Shown here: positions 24,663 through 38,581 of the stretch, piece by piece
How positions within the stretch are numbered: the first letter of the stretch is position 1
Layout: each line of letters starts with the position of its first letter
Notes under the pieces: generated by a model
What the model was told of the DNA's origin: nothing
Seen by the model: the letters and a program-made list of their open reading frames with translations, nothing else
Database searches by the model: none
Origin: Parasponia andersonii
Lineage: Eukaryota > Streptophyta > Magnoliopsida > Rosales > Cannabaceae
DNA length: 64,000 bases
Assembly: GCA_002914805.1 (NCBI GenBank)
Contig: JXTB01000021.1
Coordinates: forward strand, 1,750,246-1,814,245
Reading direction: 5' to 3'
Translations under genes and position numbers: made by a program

Positions 24663-25504
24663 TCATTTTTAATAATTAAATTTAATTTAATTCATTGAAT
24701 GAATGAGACGTAAATTATGCGAGAAACTTCAAAAGGCTATATAATAAATGTTTATAAATGGGTGAATCATAATTTATTAAAAAACTCATAGCTACGGTTC
24801 TGTAGTATTGTTGTCAAATAATTAAGTAGTATTAAATCCTAGAATTCTTTTTTAAAATAACCAAACGACTTTTTTTTTAATTAATTATTTTTATATGAAT
24901 CACCAAATGAGTTATAGATTAGGCAAATCGACAACTCCAAATAGTATTTTTTTTTTTAAAAAAAACAGCTAAAATGACTTAATAAAAAAAAACCCATATT
25001 TTGGCTACTCTTAGACTTAATAATAATAATAATAAAACCCATATTTTGGCTCTTTCTCTCTCTCAATTAGGATTTGAGGTCCTTCTGAGCGACTTCATGT
25101 AAGTTTAAACGTAAGAACAAAGACTTATAACAAAAAAGAAATTACTTAATTTTTTTCAAGGAAAGAAATAACTTATTAATACACGATTGGTGATATTATT
25201 TCAACTTGTCCATCCGAATCTTGCTTACGTAATGGGGTAATAAAACAAAAGAAGGAACTTAATTTTTGAAAAAAATACAATTATTTTCAATGATTTTAGT
25301 ATTCAACTTTCATGACTTATGGTAGAGCCAGAAAACCCCTAAATTATCTTTACGCTGAACCTTAAATACTAAAACTTTTCATTTTATTATCAACATGCCA
25401 ATATGGATACTTAACTAACTGAAGATAATTAATTAAACAAAAAACAAAAACAAAAAATGTTACTCTTTCTCAATTGTCTAGAATCCTTTTAAAGCTAACA
25501 GGAG
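24663..25504. other. Intergenic AT-rich region
   Basis: No coding similarity. A short TAA/AAT microsatellite (25,016-25,035) and a twice-used phrase AACCCATATTTTGGCT (about 24,991 and 25,037) suggest a small local duplication. Confidence 0.45.
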
Positions 25505-25905
25505 TATGACCTCACTACCACCATGGTCAATGGGGTACAAATCTACAAGCATCACAAGTTCCTATATTCTGTATTAGTTTTCAAATATTACAACAATCCA
25601 AATCTGTTTTCATCTTCGGAAGCTCGTGCTTCAGAGGTCACATTCCTAGAGTTGAAACAAGGGAAAGACACCGTCAGTATCGTAGACCAACAAGCTTCTT
25701 ACAACTTTTCAGTTTTAATCATAAGCTTCTTACAATTTTTCATTTTTAATCATTGATCAGTGCGAGTTTCAGGATGAATCTAGATAAGGAAGCCCGTTGC
25801 CATTGGGACCGATGATTAGTCGCAGGTGATGTTCCTGTCCTTAACACTTACACACGTGCAGCTCAAGTCATATACTCCTTGAATATAGGCACTCAGACTA
25901 TGGAT
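25505..25905 (+). mobile_element. Ty3/gypsy gag fragment
   Basis: Plus-strand frames contain TFLELKQGKDTVS, then after a break FRMNLDKEARCHWDR, then VAGDVPVLN and TRAAQV. This order matches the gag core of chromovirus-type gypsy elements (FLELKQGxMTVxxYxxxF ... FRxGLxxxIR ... RAxxVE). It is a short broken scrap just downstream of the SET gene, with no LTRs nearby. Confidence 0.6.
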
Positions 25906-26412
25906 CTATACACACATAAAATATGACTCAAAAGTCGTACTTTGGCACCTTATCTTTATCCCAAACATATAGTTTTCTCCTTCCCCACAACAAATAAAGT
26001 TGAAATAATAAGTACCCTTGACCAGGCAACTAAAGCAATATGCAGACCTTCTCTATATCCAATCCAAAATATTATTCTACCAAACTATCGAAAAACAAAT
26101 ATTTAGTTGTGGTCGAAAAAATTTACACGATTGACAAAAGAATAACAAACCAATTCTGGCATCACAAAAGTACTATTCTATGCTCTTATACAGCCTTCAC
26201 CATTAAATGGAGGCGAACAAAACTTGGTCACTTTGTCAGAGAGTGAAACTTGTTGACCTTGTGGCCTAATGCTTCATTCCAATAAGAATTTATTCAATGT
26301 CTTTTGTAGAGTCAACCAATTAAGCAGTTTTCACTGTGTGAAGATGTATTGATGGCTTACTCAGAAAGGGATCAATTCCCGAGTTTAAAACACAATGCTC
26401 ATGGTCCTTCAT
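25906..26412 (-). other. Downstream flank, probably including the SET gene 3' untranslated region
   Basis: This lies directly beyond the SET gene stop codon at 26,413. No other gene is seen. The polyadenylation site cannot be fixed by eye. Confidence 0.35.
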
Positions 26413-29400
26413 CTAGCCACGAGTGTCTTCAGCCATACACATGCACAAATTATCTTTTACTAAATCGAGACCTGAATGACATGAAGTCAAGATTGAAGAG
26501 ACGATTCTTCTTTGAATATCTTTGAACTCTATCGCCAGCTTTACATCCCAACGAGAATTTTCTCTGCAAAGAAGGATATAGCAACCATATTTAGCGAAAG
26601 AAGTTATATTTCAGCTGTTTTTCAGACCCAAAAATAAACAAATAAATAAATGATAAGTGATGGTGGAAACTGCTTGACCTGTCTTCAAGGTCCGCATCAC
26701 CAAGTTTGTCCATCATGTCATCAAAGATGAGGCGGAGTTGCTCAAGAATTTCCATTTCATTCTCTAAGCTTTCTTGCAGCTACAAATGCAAAGAACAAAG
26801 AGGAGGAAAATGACCTATGAACACTAATTGACGGATATAACAAGGAAAAAAGGTAACGATCAAATAAAGCCTATTCAAAGGTAAAGGAAATTACTGTTTA
26901 AAGTGAGTAACAAAACGAATTGCTAAGATGTAAATCAAGCACAATACTGAACTAATATACAGAAAAGTACCAGGGTTTTAGCCTGCAGAATCGGATTGTG
27001 AGCTCTCCTTAGGTAGTCCAGTAACGTCGAGGGCAACCCGTAATGGAAAATATTGTGGTTCTTTGAGAACCAAGTACCCCTCACCATGTGAGTGGTTGTA
27101 CTGGATATGCAGCTGTCATCTTCCGAATCACCCTCGTCACCTTCAAGTTCTGCTTGAGGAAAAGTATCAACAATTATCCAACTAAAGAGGAGGAAAAGAG
27201 TGATTTACATAAGAAACAATAGTATCATCCAATATAAGAAATTTCACATGTCGAGAGGTCCTCTAAAAAAATATGTAAAGAATTAATAGATAGAGTGATG
27301 GAGGAGCAAACTCACCCAGTGGGATGGCATCATCTGGGTTTTCTCCTTTTGGTACAAAGCCATAGAAGGAAATTAGATGAGAAGAAGAGAAGTTCCCATA
27401 ACTAAGGAAACATTCTTCTCCTGAACTGCATGGTCTTGATAGACAGAATTTCAAGGTATTTGTTGTGGAATCCACTTTACCATAGGACGTTACATGTGGG
27501 TATAGCTGTGATACAGAGAAAAACGACAGCAAGAAAGAAAGTGTCAAGTAGATGAGAGTAGCTGTGTTTTTTAAACAAGAAAGAGAGCAATAAAGCAAAA
27601 TACTACTATAATACCGAAAAATAGTCCCCGAAGATAACACCAGGCAAAACATCATTCTAACAGTAAATATTTTGACCAAAACTATCATTTGTGGACAGTC
27701 GAAATTAACATTCTTGTGATTCAAAATTCCAATTTCAAATACTTTTCTACCCTTTAAAACTCAGCGTGAATGCCACTACATTGGAAAAGTTCAGTTTATC
27801 CAAGCAATAAGAATGAAAAGATGCAAAGGCAAAGTAAAAGGGGGAAAGAAGAGAAATGACACACACCGAATGATTCAAAAAGCTAGCAATAGGAACTAAA
27901 CAAGTCCTTAGCTCTCCATCAGGAAACATTATCTTCATGCTATTTGAATACCAGAGCTCACAAGCCCACAAGAATTTCTCCCATGTGTATAGCTCTGGAG
28001 GAAATATATCAGGATGCTCATTGAATAGTGGAGGGACCAGCTGCTCATATTGCACTTGCAAGTGCTGCAGAAAAAATAAATCACATGCATTTGTTATTCT
28101 GTTATTTTCGTGATGTGAATGGCTTCTCATTTCAGCAACAAAAGTTGGTACAAATGAATAATTTCAACTTCATCATCCATACTCCATAAAGCTGCGTTTT
28201 TGGAAGAAGAATTTGAAAGTCAATATCCACCAAAATGCAAACCAAATAACATTTATCACATAAGGAAGGATTAGAAGAGTGAACAATATAGTTATGAATA
28301 CCAGCCTACAGACTTCCACTATGTACCAAGTATAGGAAAGTTAGAGATAAATACAGGTCTCTAATATGTGCTAATCAAGGCGGGACAAGTTCAGATGAAG
28401 TTCTCTATTCTCTAGCATAGAAACTTGTAGGCTTTCACATTTATTCCCTATCCCCAACTCATCTCAATTAAGTACACCCAAGGCCATTCTCAAATACCCT
28501 GTTTGATGTCAGGAATCAGAACAAGCAGAGAGATTTTGTTCCTATTCCTATGTTGCAGATTGATTTCTTGTTTAAGAATTGGATCAGGACTTAAACACCT
28601 CTACATTTCTAATGCAGTTATGAGTTGGAATATCAAATCAAAGTTTGTTTCTTAATTCAGCCAAGAGTTGGAATTTAAAATCCAAGCACTAGATGAATTC
28701 TTATTCCTCCACAGAAGAGATCCGATAAACAGGTACCAGTCTTAAACGTAGATTTACAACAATTTAAAATAACATTAAAGAAAAACAAACATAACCCAAA
28801 AGAAAATAAATACAAAATACAGAACAAAAAGAGAAAATAATCTCTAGCTGAACCCATGTCTAACAAGTCGCAACATTCTGTACTACTCCAGAACACAGAA
28901 ACTCTAAAACTCAGGAATTTTTGCTGTTTTTTATCTTAATTTCCTGGAACGAGATGCCTAAACTCAAATTAGTTCCCTTCAGCAAACCACAGGAGGCCAC
29001 AAGTTAGGGACAGGGCAAGCCAGTGCCAATTGACATTCTTTTCTACACAATTATCCTTATTCACAAAGAAGTCAAAATCCAAACATCTGAAATGGTAAAA
29101 ATTAAATAGGGAGACTAATCACCTCTTTCGCTTGCATTATCTCCTCAAATAGCACAGTTTCATCCAAAACCATGAGGGCTTCAAATCCAAAACTCAACCC
29201 TGTAGTGTTGTACAGAAAGGTTATAGAAATGAGATAAAGAAAACCAATTACACAAAGTAAAACATTATTACTATATCATGATAATAAGTAACCATTCTTC
29301 TTCTTCCAACAGACAGAAATACAAACCTTACAGGATAAACACTATAAATTTCCTAGCATTCATCTCTTCTAAATTTAGTAACTACTTGCGAAAAGAATTA

Positions 29401-32400
29401 AAGGGGAAAAAACAAATTCTAAGGGACGAAAAGAAAAATGATGCTAGATAAAAAGGACATAATTACACTAACAGGGTAGTCTTTTATGCTTAATATCCAG
29501 ATTATTAAAGCAATGTGGGTAAAAGTTCCGTGTAGAGTTACCTAGAAAATAGCATTATAATCTATCTCTACTTAACACTGCTACTGCAACTAATACAGGT
29601 CTTTTCATGCAACGTAACAATCCGTACTCCGAGTTCATGTACCACATTGAGAAAGAAACACTCATTAAATAGACATTCTCTAAATTCAATGAGAAATCTT
29701 TGCTCAAGTATCCTACTACAACATGACTTCTAATAATTCAATTATAGTAAAAAGCTAAAATCATTCAACTCTTTCTTTTTTCGGGTGAGGAATGAAAATG
29801 AGATATAAACTAATAGATGTTACAGTACCAGGCAGTTTTAAGTTAGGTCTTCATAGTTATACATTTAAACTTTAATTTTTGCATCTACATCTGATGACTA
29901 TTTCTAACACTAAAGCTAATGAAATTAACGATGTTGGAAATGTGCGAAACAAAGGAAAAGATTGTTCAAAAGTTTCAATAAAAACTCAGGCATTATCACC
30001 AATAAATATATAATATATAAATAAACAGATAAAGAAGCAGCAGCAGCAACTCCAAAATTTCTTTCACGCATGTCGATAGATGATTCCAAAGGTAGCTAGC
30101 TAGCAAGAAAGATGCTTCACTTATCTTCAAAAATCCAAAAACATAAGACCTAAATCAAACTCTTATATCTAAAGAGAAAATAAGTTCTAAGAACAAAAGT
30201 TATATGGAACATACAAGCTGTCAAGCTGTAGGTTACCTTGGAAGATAACATTTAGCTGTTATAGATTAAGATAGGAAAACATAGCTATCATAGAATAAGC
30301 TTGTTACACGATGTTTAATCACCTGTATTAAATTCTTCTGGCAGCGTGTCAAAGTAGACCTTAAATTTTGAGTTATTACTGTGCTTCTCCTTCATGCTCC
30401 ACAGTAACAGCATTGTCTCAGAGGACATTTCGCTCCTCTTTTCTAAAATATGAAACTGCAATAAGACAAATAAACAAATCGTTTTGAAGTCCGCTTTTTT
30501 CTATGCTACTCAATTTCAAAAGCTTAACCGAGTAAAAGGTACGGATCACTACACTAAAGATAACTGACTTGCTGATAATCCAAGCCATTGAAATGAGAGG
30601 AAAGAAAGTTAAAAAAAATTAATAATTTGATAAGAAAGCCTCAAAAGCTATAAACCAGTAGCTTAGATAAAAAGTTCATTATTTTAATCAGTGCAAGGAC
30701 AATATTCATGCGTGAACAGGGAGAGGTAAACAAAGAGCAGAGATAGATTTGACAGAAAGAGCATTATTTTCGTTTTTTTTCCCCTTTAAAAAGATCCAAA
30801 TTACCATAGTTGTTGGAAAGTTGAATATTTGGCTGAAGTTAATTCGTGAATATTTGTTGTATTATTCCTTTAGATCCTAGCTGATATCTTAGTGGTATTT
30901 TTACTGTATATTTGAAATTTGTCAACTCTTATTTATTAGGAGATCAGTAGGAAATCAGGGTAGTTGTAGTAGTTATTTCTTTCCTTATTTTTTGTATTTT
31001 GTATAGCCTATAAATAGGATATCTATACTAACATTTTATATGAACGAAAAGTGAATCAAACAAGTCCGATTCCTTTTACAAGCCTCTATTTTTATGGTAT
31101 CAGAGCAGGAACCTATTTTCTGACTCTTCAAAAACCTTGCTGCCTAAACACTAAACACCAAACCCAGAAAAAATCCTAGTCGCCACCATGTCTGAAGTGT
31201 CATCTGAATTTGCTTCTATTGCCCCTGCTACCCCTGTTACTATCTCAAAAAACAATGAAACTCATACCGACTCTCAATCTGTTCGAATGTATATTCAAGG
31301 CAGAGGAAAAATCGAGTATCTAACCGGAGAAAAGAAGGCACCTGCGAAGGAAGATCCGTCATATACGACCTAGGATGCAGAAAATTCCATGGTCATGGCA
31401 TGGTTAGTCAATGCCATGGACGATGATACAGCTCCAACTACATGTGCTATCCAACAGCGAAGGAACTCTGGGACAATATCAGCCAGATGTATTCTGATCT
31501 TGGCAATCAGTCCCAAGTTTACGAGTTGCAACTAAATCTTGGTGAGATTCGGCAAGGAGGAGATAGTGTTACCAAATATTTCAATGCCCTGAAAGGCTCT
31601 GGCAAGACTTGGATATGTTCAATGATTATGAATGGAAGAGCATTGATGAGTGAAATCACAATAAGAAGATGGTTCAGAACAACCAAATCTAAAAATTTAT
31701 TGCTGGCCTGAATATTGAATTTGATGAGGTGAGAGGAAGAATCATTGACCGACGACCTCTTCCCCCAATTGGAGAAGTCATTTCTCAAGTTAGGAGGGAG
31801 GAAAGCTGTAGGGGTGTCATGCTTGGAAAAAAGGTGGCTGGAGGATCAGTGGAGAACTCGGCTCTAGTTGTTTCAGATGCTAATGCAGCTGCAGCCCGAA
31901 CCTTCACCAACCAGCAGAGGACTGATGAAGCCTGCTCCTTCACCAACCAGTGGAGGGTTGATGAAAAACCTCGAGTATGGTCTGACTTCTGCAACAAACC
32001 ACGCCATACTTGGGAAACTTGCTGGAAAATTCATGGCAAACCTGCCAATTGGAAAAGTAGCAAATCTGGAACTAATCGCAGTTTTGCTTTAGCTTATGAG
32101 GTCGAGACAAATCCCTTCAGCAAAGAGCAGATGGATCATCTTCTTAAATTGCTGAAGTCCAATTCCTCATCTGGTATTCCTAGTGGTTCTCTTGCCCAGA
32201 TAGGTAATACTCCTAGTGCTTGTTTTTTGTTTTTAAAATCTGCACCATGAATTATTGATTCAGGTGCATCTGATCACATGACTAGTCTTTCTCATTTGTT
32301 TAATTCTTATTACCCTTGTTCCGGTAATCAGAAAGCTAAAATTGCTGATGGTAGATTTTCACCTATTGCAGGAAAAGGTTCAATTAAAATATCAAAAAAA

Positions 32401-35400
32401 AAATCTAGATTTTGTCCTTCATGTTCCCAATGTTGCCTATAATGTCTTGTCAGTGAGTAAATTATCCAAAGATTCTAACTGTCGTGTCAGTGAGTAAATT
32501 ATGACCAGAACTTGGGGACGATGATTGAAAATAGTATTGAACTTGATGACAACTAATTGTATTGAAAATAGTATTGAACATCAATCTAATTGTCGTGATA
32601 CTCCTCAGCAAAATGGTATTGTTGAAAGAAAAAACCGACATAATGTTTTCTATGCATGTTCCAAAATACTTATGGGGAAATACCATTTTAACAGCATCTT
32701 ACTTGATTAATAGGATGCCTACACGTGTTTCAAAATACACAACACTGTTTTCAAAAATTTTTACCTTTGCCTAATCCTTTTTTTCCAGAAATATTAAAAA
32801 CTCAAAAAATAGGTGTTTTAAATAATGAAAAAGAAGGAAATACTGATCTATCTTTACCAAGTATTATTGTACTACAAACAGGCGGAGAAATACTACAGAA
32901 AGGACAAAATAATCCTATTCCTGAGCTCATGGTTTACAATAGGAAATTTAATCATCATAAGAGTAAAGACCAGTCCACAAACCTGGAACAAGTCCAATCA
33001 TCTTTCCCAAGATCCGATCCATCAAAAATTCCAAGTAATCCTTCAACTTCAGTTCCTACTTCTTTCATTGTTCTTAATATTGAAAATCTGGACCTTGATG
33101 TTCCAATAGCCCTTAGAAAAGGAGTCCAAACATGTACAAACATCCTATTGCTAGATTTATGTCATACCACAAATTGTCCGGTAACTATAGGGCATTTACC
33201 TCTAAAATTTCTCATATGTTTATCCCTAGAACCATTTAGGGAGCCTTAGATCATCTGAATTGGAAGTTAGCAGTTTTATAAGAAATGAATGCTCTTAAAA
33301 AAAAATGGTATCTGGGAGATAGTAGATTTACCTAATGAAAAGAAGACCGTAGGATGCAAATGGATTTTTACAGTTAAATGAAAGTTGATGGTAGTGTAGA
33401 AAGGTATAAAGCAAGACTTGTGACAAAAGGTTTTACTCAAACCTATGGAATTGATTATCAAGAAACTTTTGCTCCAGTACCCAAGATAAACTCAATCTGT
33501 ATTTTACTTTCTCTAGATGTTAACTTTGACTCGCCCTTACACCAATTAGATGTTAAAAATGCCTTTTTAAATGAAAACTTGGAAGAGGAAGTGTTCATGG
33601 ATTTACCACTAGGGTTTGAAGGAAAACTTGGAAAAAATAAAGTTTGTAGGCTAAGGAAATCATTATATGGTCTTAAACGATTTCCTAGAGCTTGGTTTGA
33701 ACGTTTTGGTAAAGCTGTAAAAAGTCATGGTTACTATCAAAATCAAGCCGATTATACCATGTTCTATAAACACCTGAAAGAAAGGAAAATTTCTATTTTG
33801 ATTGTTTATGTGGATGACATAATTTTGACAGATGATGATCTTGTTGAACTAGAGAGACTAAAAAGGGTTCTTGCCAATGATTTTAAAATTAAGGACTGGA
33901 GTAACTTAAAATATTTTCTTGGGATGGAAAATTCCAAGTCTAAGAAAGGTATTTATGTCTCCCAACGAAAATATGTACTCGATTTACTTGGTGAAATAGG
34001 TCTATTGGGATGTAAAGTGGCTGAAACACTTATTGAACCCAATTTGAAGCTACAACCAGCCAAAACTTGAAGAAGTGATTAATAGGGAACAATTTCAAAG
34101 ACTTGTTGGAAGACTAATTTATTCATCACATACACGTCCAGATATAGCCTTTGCAGTCAGTATGGTACGTCAATTCATGCACTCACTAGGACAAGAACAC
34201 TTTGATGCTGCTTATAGAATCCAAAGGTATTTAAAAGGAACTCCTGGAAAAGGCTTGCTATTTGAAAAACGTGATCATCTACAAATAGAAGCATACACGA
34301 ATGCAGATTGGGCAAAGAGTATTACTGATAGAAAATCAACTTCTGGTAGATAACTTAGTTACTTGGCGCAGTAAGAAGCAAAATATGGTGGCAAGAAGTA
34401 GTGTTGAAGTCGAATTTAGATCTGTTGCTCATAGAATTTGTGAAGTTTTATGGACAAAGAGAAGAGACTCTTGGAGGACTTAAAAGTTTCCAGTTCCTTT
34501 CCCATGAAACTATACTGTGATAATAAAGCAGCAATCTCTATTGCTTATAATCCAATCCTTTATGATATGGCAAAGCACGTGGAAGTAGATAAACACTTTA
34601 TTAAAGAAAAAGTCGACAATGGACTTATCTATATGCCTTATAGTCCAACTGACGAGTAGATTGCAAACATACTAACGAAATGACTTCACAAAAAGCAATT
34701 CGAGAATCTAATTGGCAAGCTGGGAATGGAAGATATCTTCAAACCAGCTCGGGGGGGGAGTGTTGGAAAGTTGAATATTTGGCTGAAGTTAATTTGTAAA
34801 TATTTGTTGTATTATTGCTTTTGAACCTAGCTGATATCTTAGTTGTATTTTTACTGTATATTTGAAATTTGTCAAACTCTTGTTTATTAGGAGATCAGTA
34901 GGAAATAATAGTTGTAATATTTACTTCTTTCCTTATTTTTTGTATTTTGTATGGCCTATAAATAGGATATCTGTACTAACATTTTATATGAATGAAAAGT
35001 GAATCAAAGGAGTCTTATTCCTTTTACAAGCCTCTACTTTTAGTTGCAGGCTTAGCCTGATTAGTAATTACACCTACACCAATTTCAAAATTTGAAATTT
35101 AAGTCTCCCTATAAAAAAGACAAAAAATAAAATAAAATCCAAGAACAACCCCCAAAGATAGATAAGCATAAAGAACATTCATAGGACAGTTTAACAAAAA
35201 CCCCTTGGATTTGCTCACTAAATTTTTTATTGACCAGTGCCACTGCTAAATTAATGGGTAGTGTCTTTAAGTCATAAAAGTTTAGATTAGACATCTGTAA
35301 GTGACAGAGGTCTAATACCATCACCTTGATATATAGGATGACTGCTTTTTCCCCCCATTATGTGACTGGGAACTTCTTTACCCTAACGCTCTCTAAACAC

Positions 35401-38400
35401 TTGGATCACTGATCTGGATTATGTTTGTCCTACTGGTTGCTGTGATCACATTTTATGAAATGACGCAAGAACAGTATCTTCCTTGTTTGATATCAACAAA
35501 ATTCATATCATCAAAGGCAAGTATTTACATGTGACTAAACATTGTGTGTAGTTTGTTTCTATTTTGAAAACAACATAATGACTTTGTACCATGGGTTGGT
35601 TCACTACCCAAATTGACTAGTCAAAATTGGATTTTGCTGCCCCCAGTCATGTAGCTGAGGATTGTCTGTATGCACTCAATGGTGTAGTCCAAGAATTCCA
35701 CGCAACTATCACATTTGCATGTAATCTTCACAACAGTTCTTCTAAGTAGTAATCAAAGTAGTACTCCTGGAAAAGCTCTTATACTAACTATCATAATTCC
35801 TCTCCTACCCCAAAAACACCAGTCACAATATCTCTGCTTCTGCCTACATAGCTAAAGAGGCCACCTATACACTTGACCAGCGACATAAGGATATGCCTGG
35901 AGGACTGTGCAACTTTACCAGCTGGTTCAAGAAAAGAAGAGGCCACCACTTTTTGAGCTTGAAACAGCTCATCGCTTTCTTACATTTATCGTCTATGTTG
36001 CCATAAAGAAGCACTATGATTATTTGCTATTTTTTCCTTGCGCATTTAGAGGAATTCAAAATATAATAAAAATAAATTGAAGCACTTAAGATTTCCATTT
36101 AAAAACCAGACCATGTCAGATTTCTTCACAAGCTCCTCTGAAATGATTAAAGAGGCAGGGATCTCCAAAGCAGTGTCTCCAACTTTCAGATCTTCTCTTG
36201 CTATGGCTCCTCTTCCTGCTCCTTCCACATCTGAATTGAAAAATGAGACATAAAAAACACATGATACTTTCTCAGTAGCACCTTCTTTTTTGCACAAACT
36301 GGGCAGCTTATATAAGGTATCAAAAAATATGCAGCCAAAAATTGAATGATTAGCTGGACCCTCCCTCTCTCCCCCGCTGAACCACAAGAGACATAAAAGC
36401 AGAAACTTTTTATGCTGATTAACAAAGAAATTACATAAGAGGAGGTTAAAAAAAAAAAAAAAAAACCCCAAAAAAAAAAAAAAAAAAAAAAACCAAAAAA
36501 AATAAAGAAAAAAAAAAAGAAAAAAGAAGAAAAGAGAAAGGAAGAAAAAGATGAAGAATAGCAAAGAAAGGGGGGAGGAAAGGGGGGGGGGGGGACTTAC
36601 AGGCAATCCCCAACCTTGACCTCATGCCATTAGCTTCACCCCACTGTAACAAGCACCTTTCTTCATCACAGCAGTGGTCTTCTACAATCACAGACTTCAC
36701 ATTATTCTTATCCGAAAAATTAGCAATCATATCAAAAATCGCATTACGTAATTCTTCCAGGATATTCTTTTGCATTTGAGTATGACCATCGAGGGAGTTT
36801 TCAACGAGCCGAAGGATTGAATTCAAAGATACTATCTCATTTCTAGGACTGTAAAAGTCTACTGTTGAACTTGCATCATTTTCAGAAAAATATAGCTCTA
36901 CCTGCACCACAGTGAGCCCATTATTTCATCCAGTTTCTAAGTAATGCAGCAAACTAAAAGAATTTCAGGCAGGATCTCTCACTTTCAGCCTGAGAAGGCA
37001 CATAAGCTATCAGTACTACCAGTTTTCAGGGAACCAAGTCACTTGGACCTGGGCTGACCCAAAAATATTGACAATGAACCTTGTTCTACACTAGAGATCC
37101 ATTTGCTTGATATGCGTGACTGAGAACTGGCAAACAAAGAAAGAATAGTAGTAGATTACCTCATCTAAGTTTATGATCCGTGCTATTTGAAGCATTATTT
37201 TCAATGAAGTTCTAATTAAATCAGGATGTGAAGATCTCAGGAGACATAGTTCCTTGGTATTGAATCCCTTCTTTTGTAGCAAGTTCTACAAAACAAGGAG
37301 AAATTGGTAAGGATGATGGCAGCAACTATCACAACTCTGTTAGAAATAAATGACATTCACAGAAGACAAAACAATATTAAAGCATAGGCAAAAATGCAAA
37401 TCTATGAAATCATGTAATTATATTTATAGTTAACATGGAAAAATTAATCACTGCAGGCACTCGTAGGTTTCAAATTTTAATAGAACTGCTTAAGAAACAA
37501 ACTGTGACATGCTACCTACACCTAGAGTTTAATATTATTTTGCTGCATTAAGGGTACAAAAGGGTCTAACAAATGTTGGATTCACTAAACTCTGCACATC
37601 AGTGCATCCTCATATATCTTGCTATCTACAATTAGAAGGATCAACCTACAAATAATTACTAGTGTAAAATTAGGCTCCACACGCAGCAATATTGGGATTC
37701 TATTTTCTATTTTACTTTCCCAAAATAGAACAAATCATTACCTGTAAACTCTTTTTTTTCAAGGGTTTTTGCAATAATTCTAAATCCCCTAAACTATGCT
37801 AAATTTTTCTTCCACTTATCCTAAAGCTCATTATCCTTGATTCTTGTTAAAATCTAAGCACAAGAAAAAGTGTTCCGAGTCCGAGTCCCAAACATAGCCT
37901 TAACACTAACAAAAAGTCTCTTTCTCGCCTTCTTTTTGTCGAAAAAGGAGTCACTTTCAGGTAGCTCAAGAAAAACAAAGAAGCTCTCCTCTAATTCCAA
38001 AGCTCCGTAAGTTGGCAATGGCTGCAAAAGTCAAACAAATAATTCCCACATAAGCAAAGCATCGAGAATTTTTCGGAGCACACATATAAAATTACATGGT
38101 ATGAGAAAAAAAAAATAACAAAGATTTATTATTAATTTTTGAAAAAATGGCTGAGACAATAAATACATTAAAGAAACCAAAAACCACATAATACTTTGCC
38201 TGCAGAATCAACCAGGAGGAACCCAACAAACGAAACAATCATCAATACATAAAATTTCACATATAAGAGCATTAAACCAATGCCAAACAGCTAACAAATG
38301 AAATAAAGAACAGGAATCATATAGGTTCTGTTTGGTTGCTAGGAAAATTTGGTACATTGGAAAAACGAAAAATTCAAGAATCACAAAGAAAGTGGCACAA

Positions 38401-38581
38401 GAATCATAAAGTGCTTCCATTTCAGTTTTTGCTGATTTTCTCGGCACAGAAAGCTCAAAACAAAAATGGCGTAAAGTATGCCTATTTCAGATTACAGTCC
38501 AAGAAAGCATTGAAAGCAAAAAAGAAGAGAAGTAAGAGTCAGACATTGAAGACTATAATAGTTTACCTTGTCAACCTCCAT
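26413..38581 (-). CDS. SET-domain protein, Rubisco LSMT / SETD3-like
   Basis: Eleven minus-strand exons: 38,581-38,567; 37,285-37,160; 36,901-36,601; 36,230-36,112; 30,455-30,323; 29,199-29,123; 28,064-27,867; 27,505-27,316; 27,149-26,971; 26,779-26,679; 26,563-26,413. Every intron is GT..AG, phases agree and the sum is 1,590 bases (529 residues plus TAG). The N-terminal 145 residues are plant-specific. The SET domain starts at YVEGAGRGAIA (about 148), contains the cofactor-pocket motif SFLNHS (318-323), and closes at SYGNFSSSHLISFYGF (358-373). A helical substrate-binding-type region fills 387-529. The family transfers methyl groups from S-adenosylmethionine to lysine or histidine side chains; the substrate here is unknown. 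Length and layout fit Arabidopsis At2g18850. I see no convincing transit peptide. The first exon codes for only MEVDK. Confidence 0.92.
30811..31094 (+). repeat. 5' LTR of the copia element
   Basis: Starts TGTTGGAAAGTTGAATATTT and ends CCTCTATTTTTA. Immediately after it comes TGGTATCAGAGC (31,095-31,106), the primer-binding site complementary to initiator tRNA-Met that many plant copia elements use. A TATAAATA box lies at about 31,008-31,016. Confidence 0.93.
34761..35042 (+). repeat. 3' LTR of the copia element
   Basis: Repeats the 5' LTR from TGTTGGAAAGTTGAATATTT to CCTCTACTTTTA with scattered differences and a few small indels. A G-rich polypurine tract (34,751-34,760) abuts it on the left. 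The exact right edge (35,040-35,042) is ambiguous because the flank repeats TA. Confidence 0.93.
36447..36594. repeat. Poly-A/purine low-complexity tract in SET intron 3
   Basis: Nearly pure A runs interrupted by C or G, then AAG-rich sequence and a G run (36,570-36,594), ending 7 bases before exon 3. On the coding strand this puts a long pyrimidine block just downstream of the donor site. The Phe-rich frames over it are artefacts. Confidence 0.85.

Larger units (their letters stand above)
30811..35042 (+). mobile_element. Ty1/copia LTR retrotransposon inserted in SET intron 4
   Basis: Full-length layout of 4.2 kb, antisense to the host gene: 5' LTR, primer-binding site, gag region (from 31,188), integrase remains (32,250-32,780, heavily reduced), reverse transcriptase (33,378-34,070; YKARLVTKGFTQ, LDVKNAFLNE, YVDDIIL), RNase H (34,075-34,660; ADWAKSITDRKSTSG), polypurine tract and 3' LTR. 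The order integrase, reverse transcriptase, RNase H defines copia. The element is broken in several places and shortened in the middle, so it is a fossil. The two LTRs are roughly nine-tenths identical by eye, which suggests insertion within the last few million years under a generic plant rate. A TAGT tetramer is present at both outer edges. Confidence 0.93.

Noticed and set aside
36046-36606. Long hydrophobic minus-strand frame
   Set aside because: Only the part covering SET exon 4 is real coding sequence; the Phe-rich part reads through the poly-A tract of intron 3.
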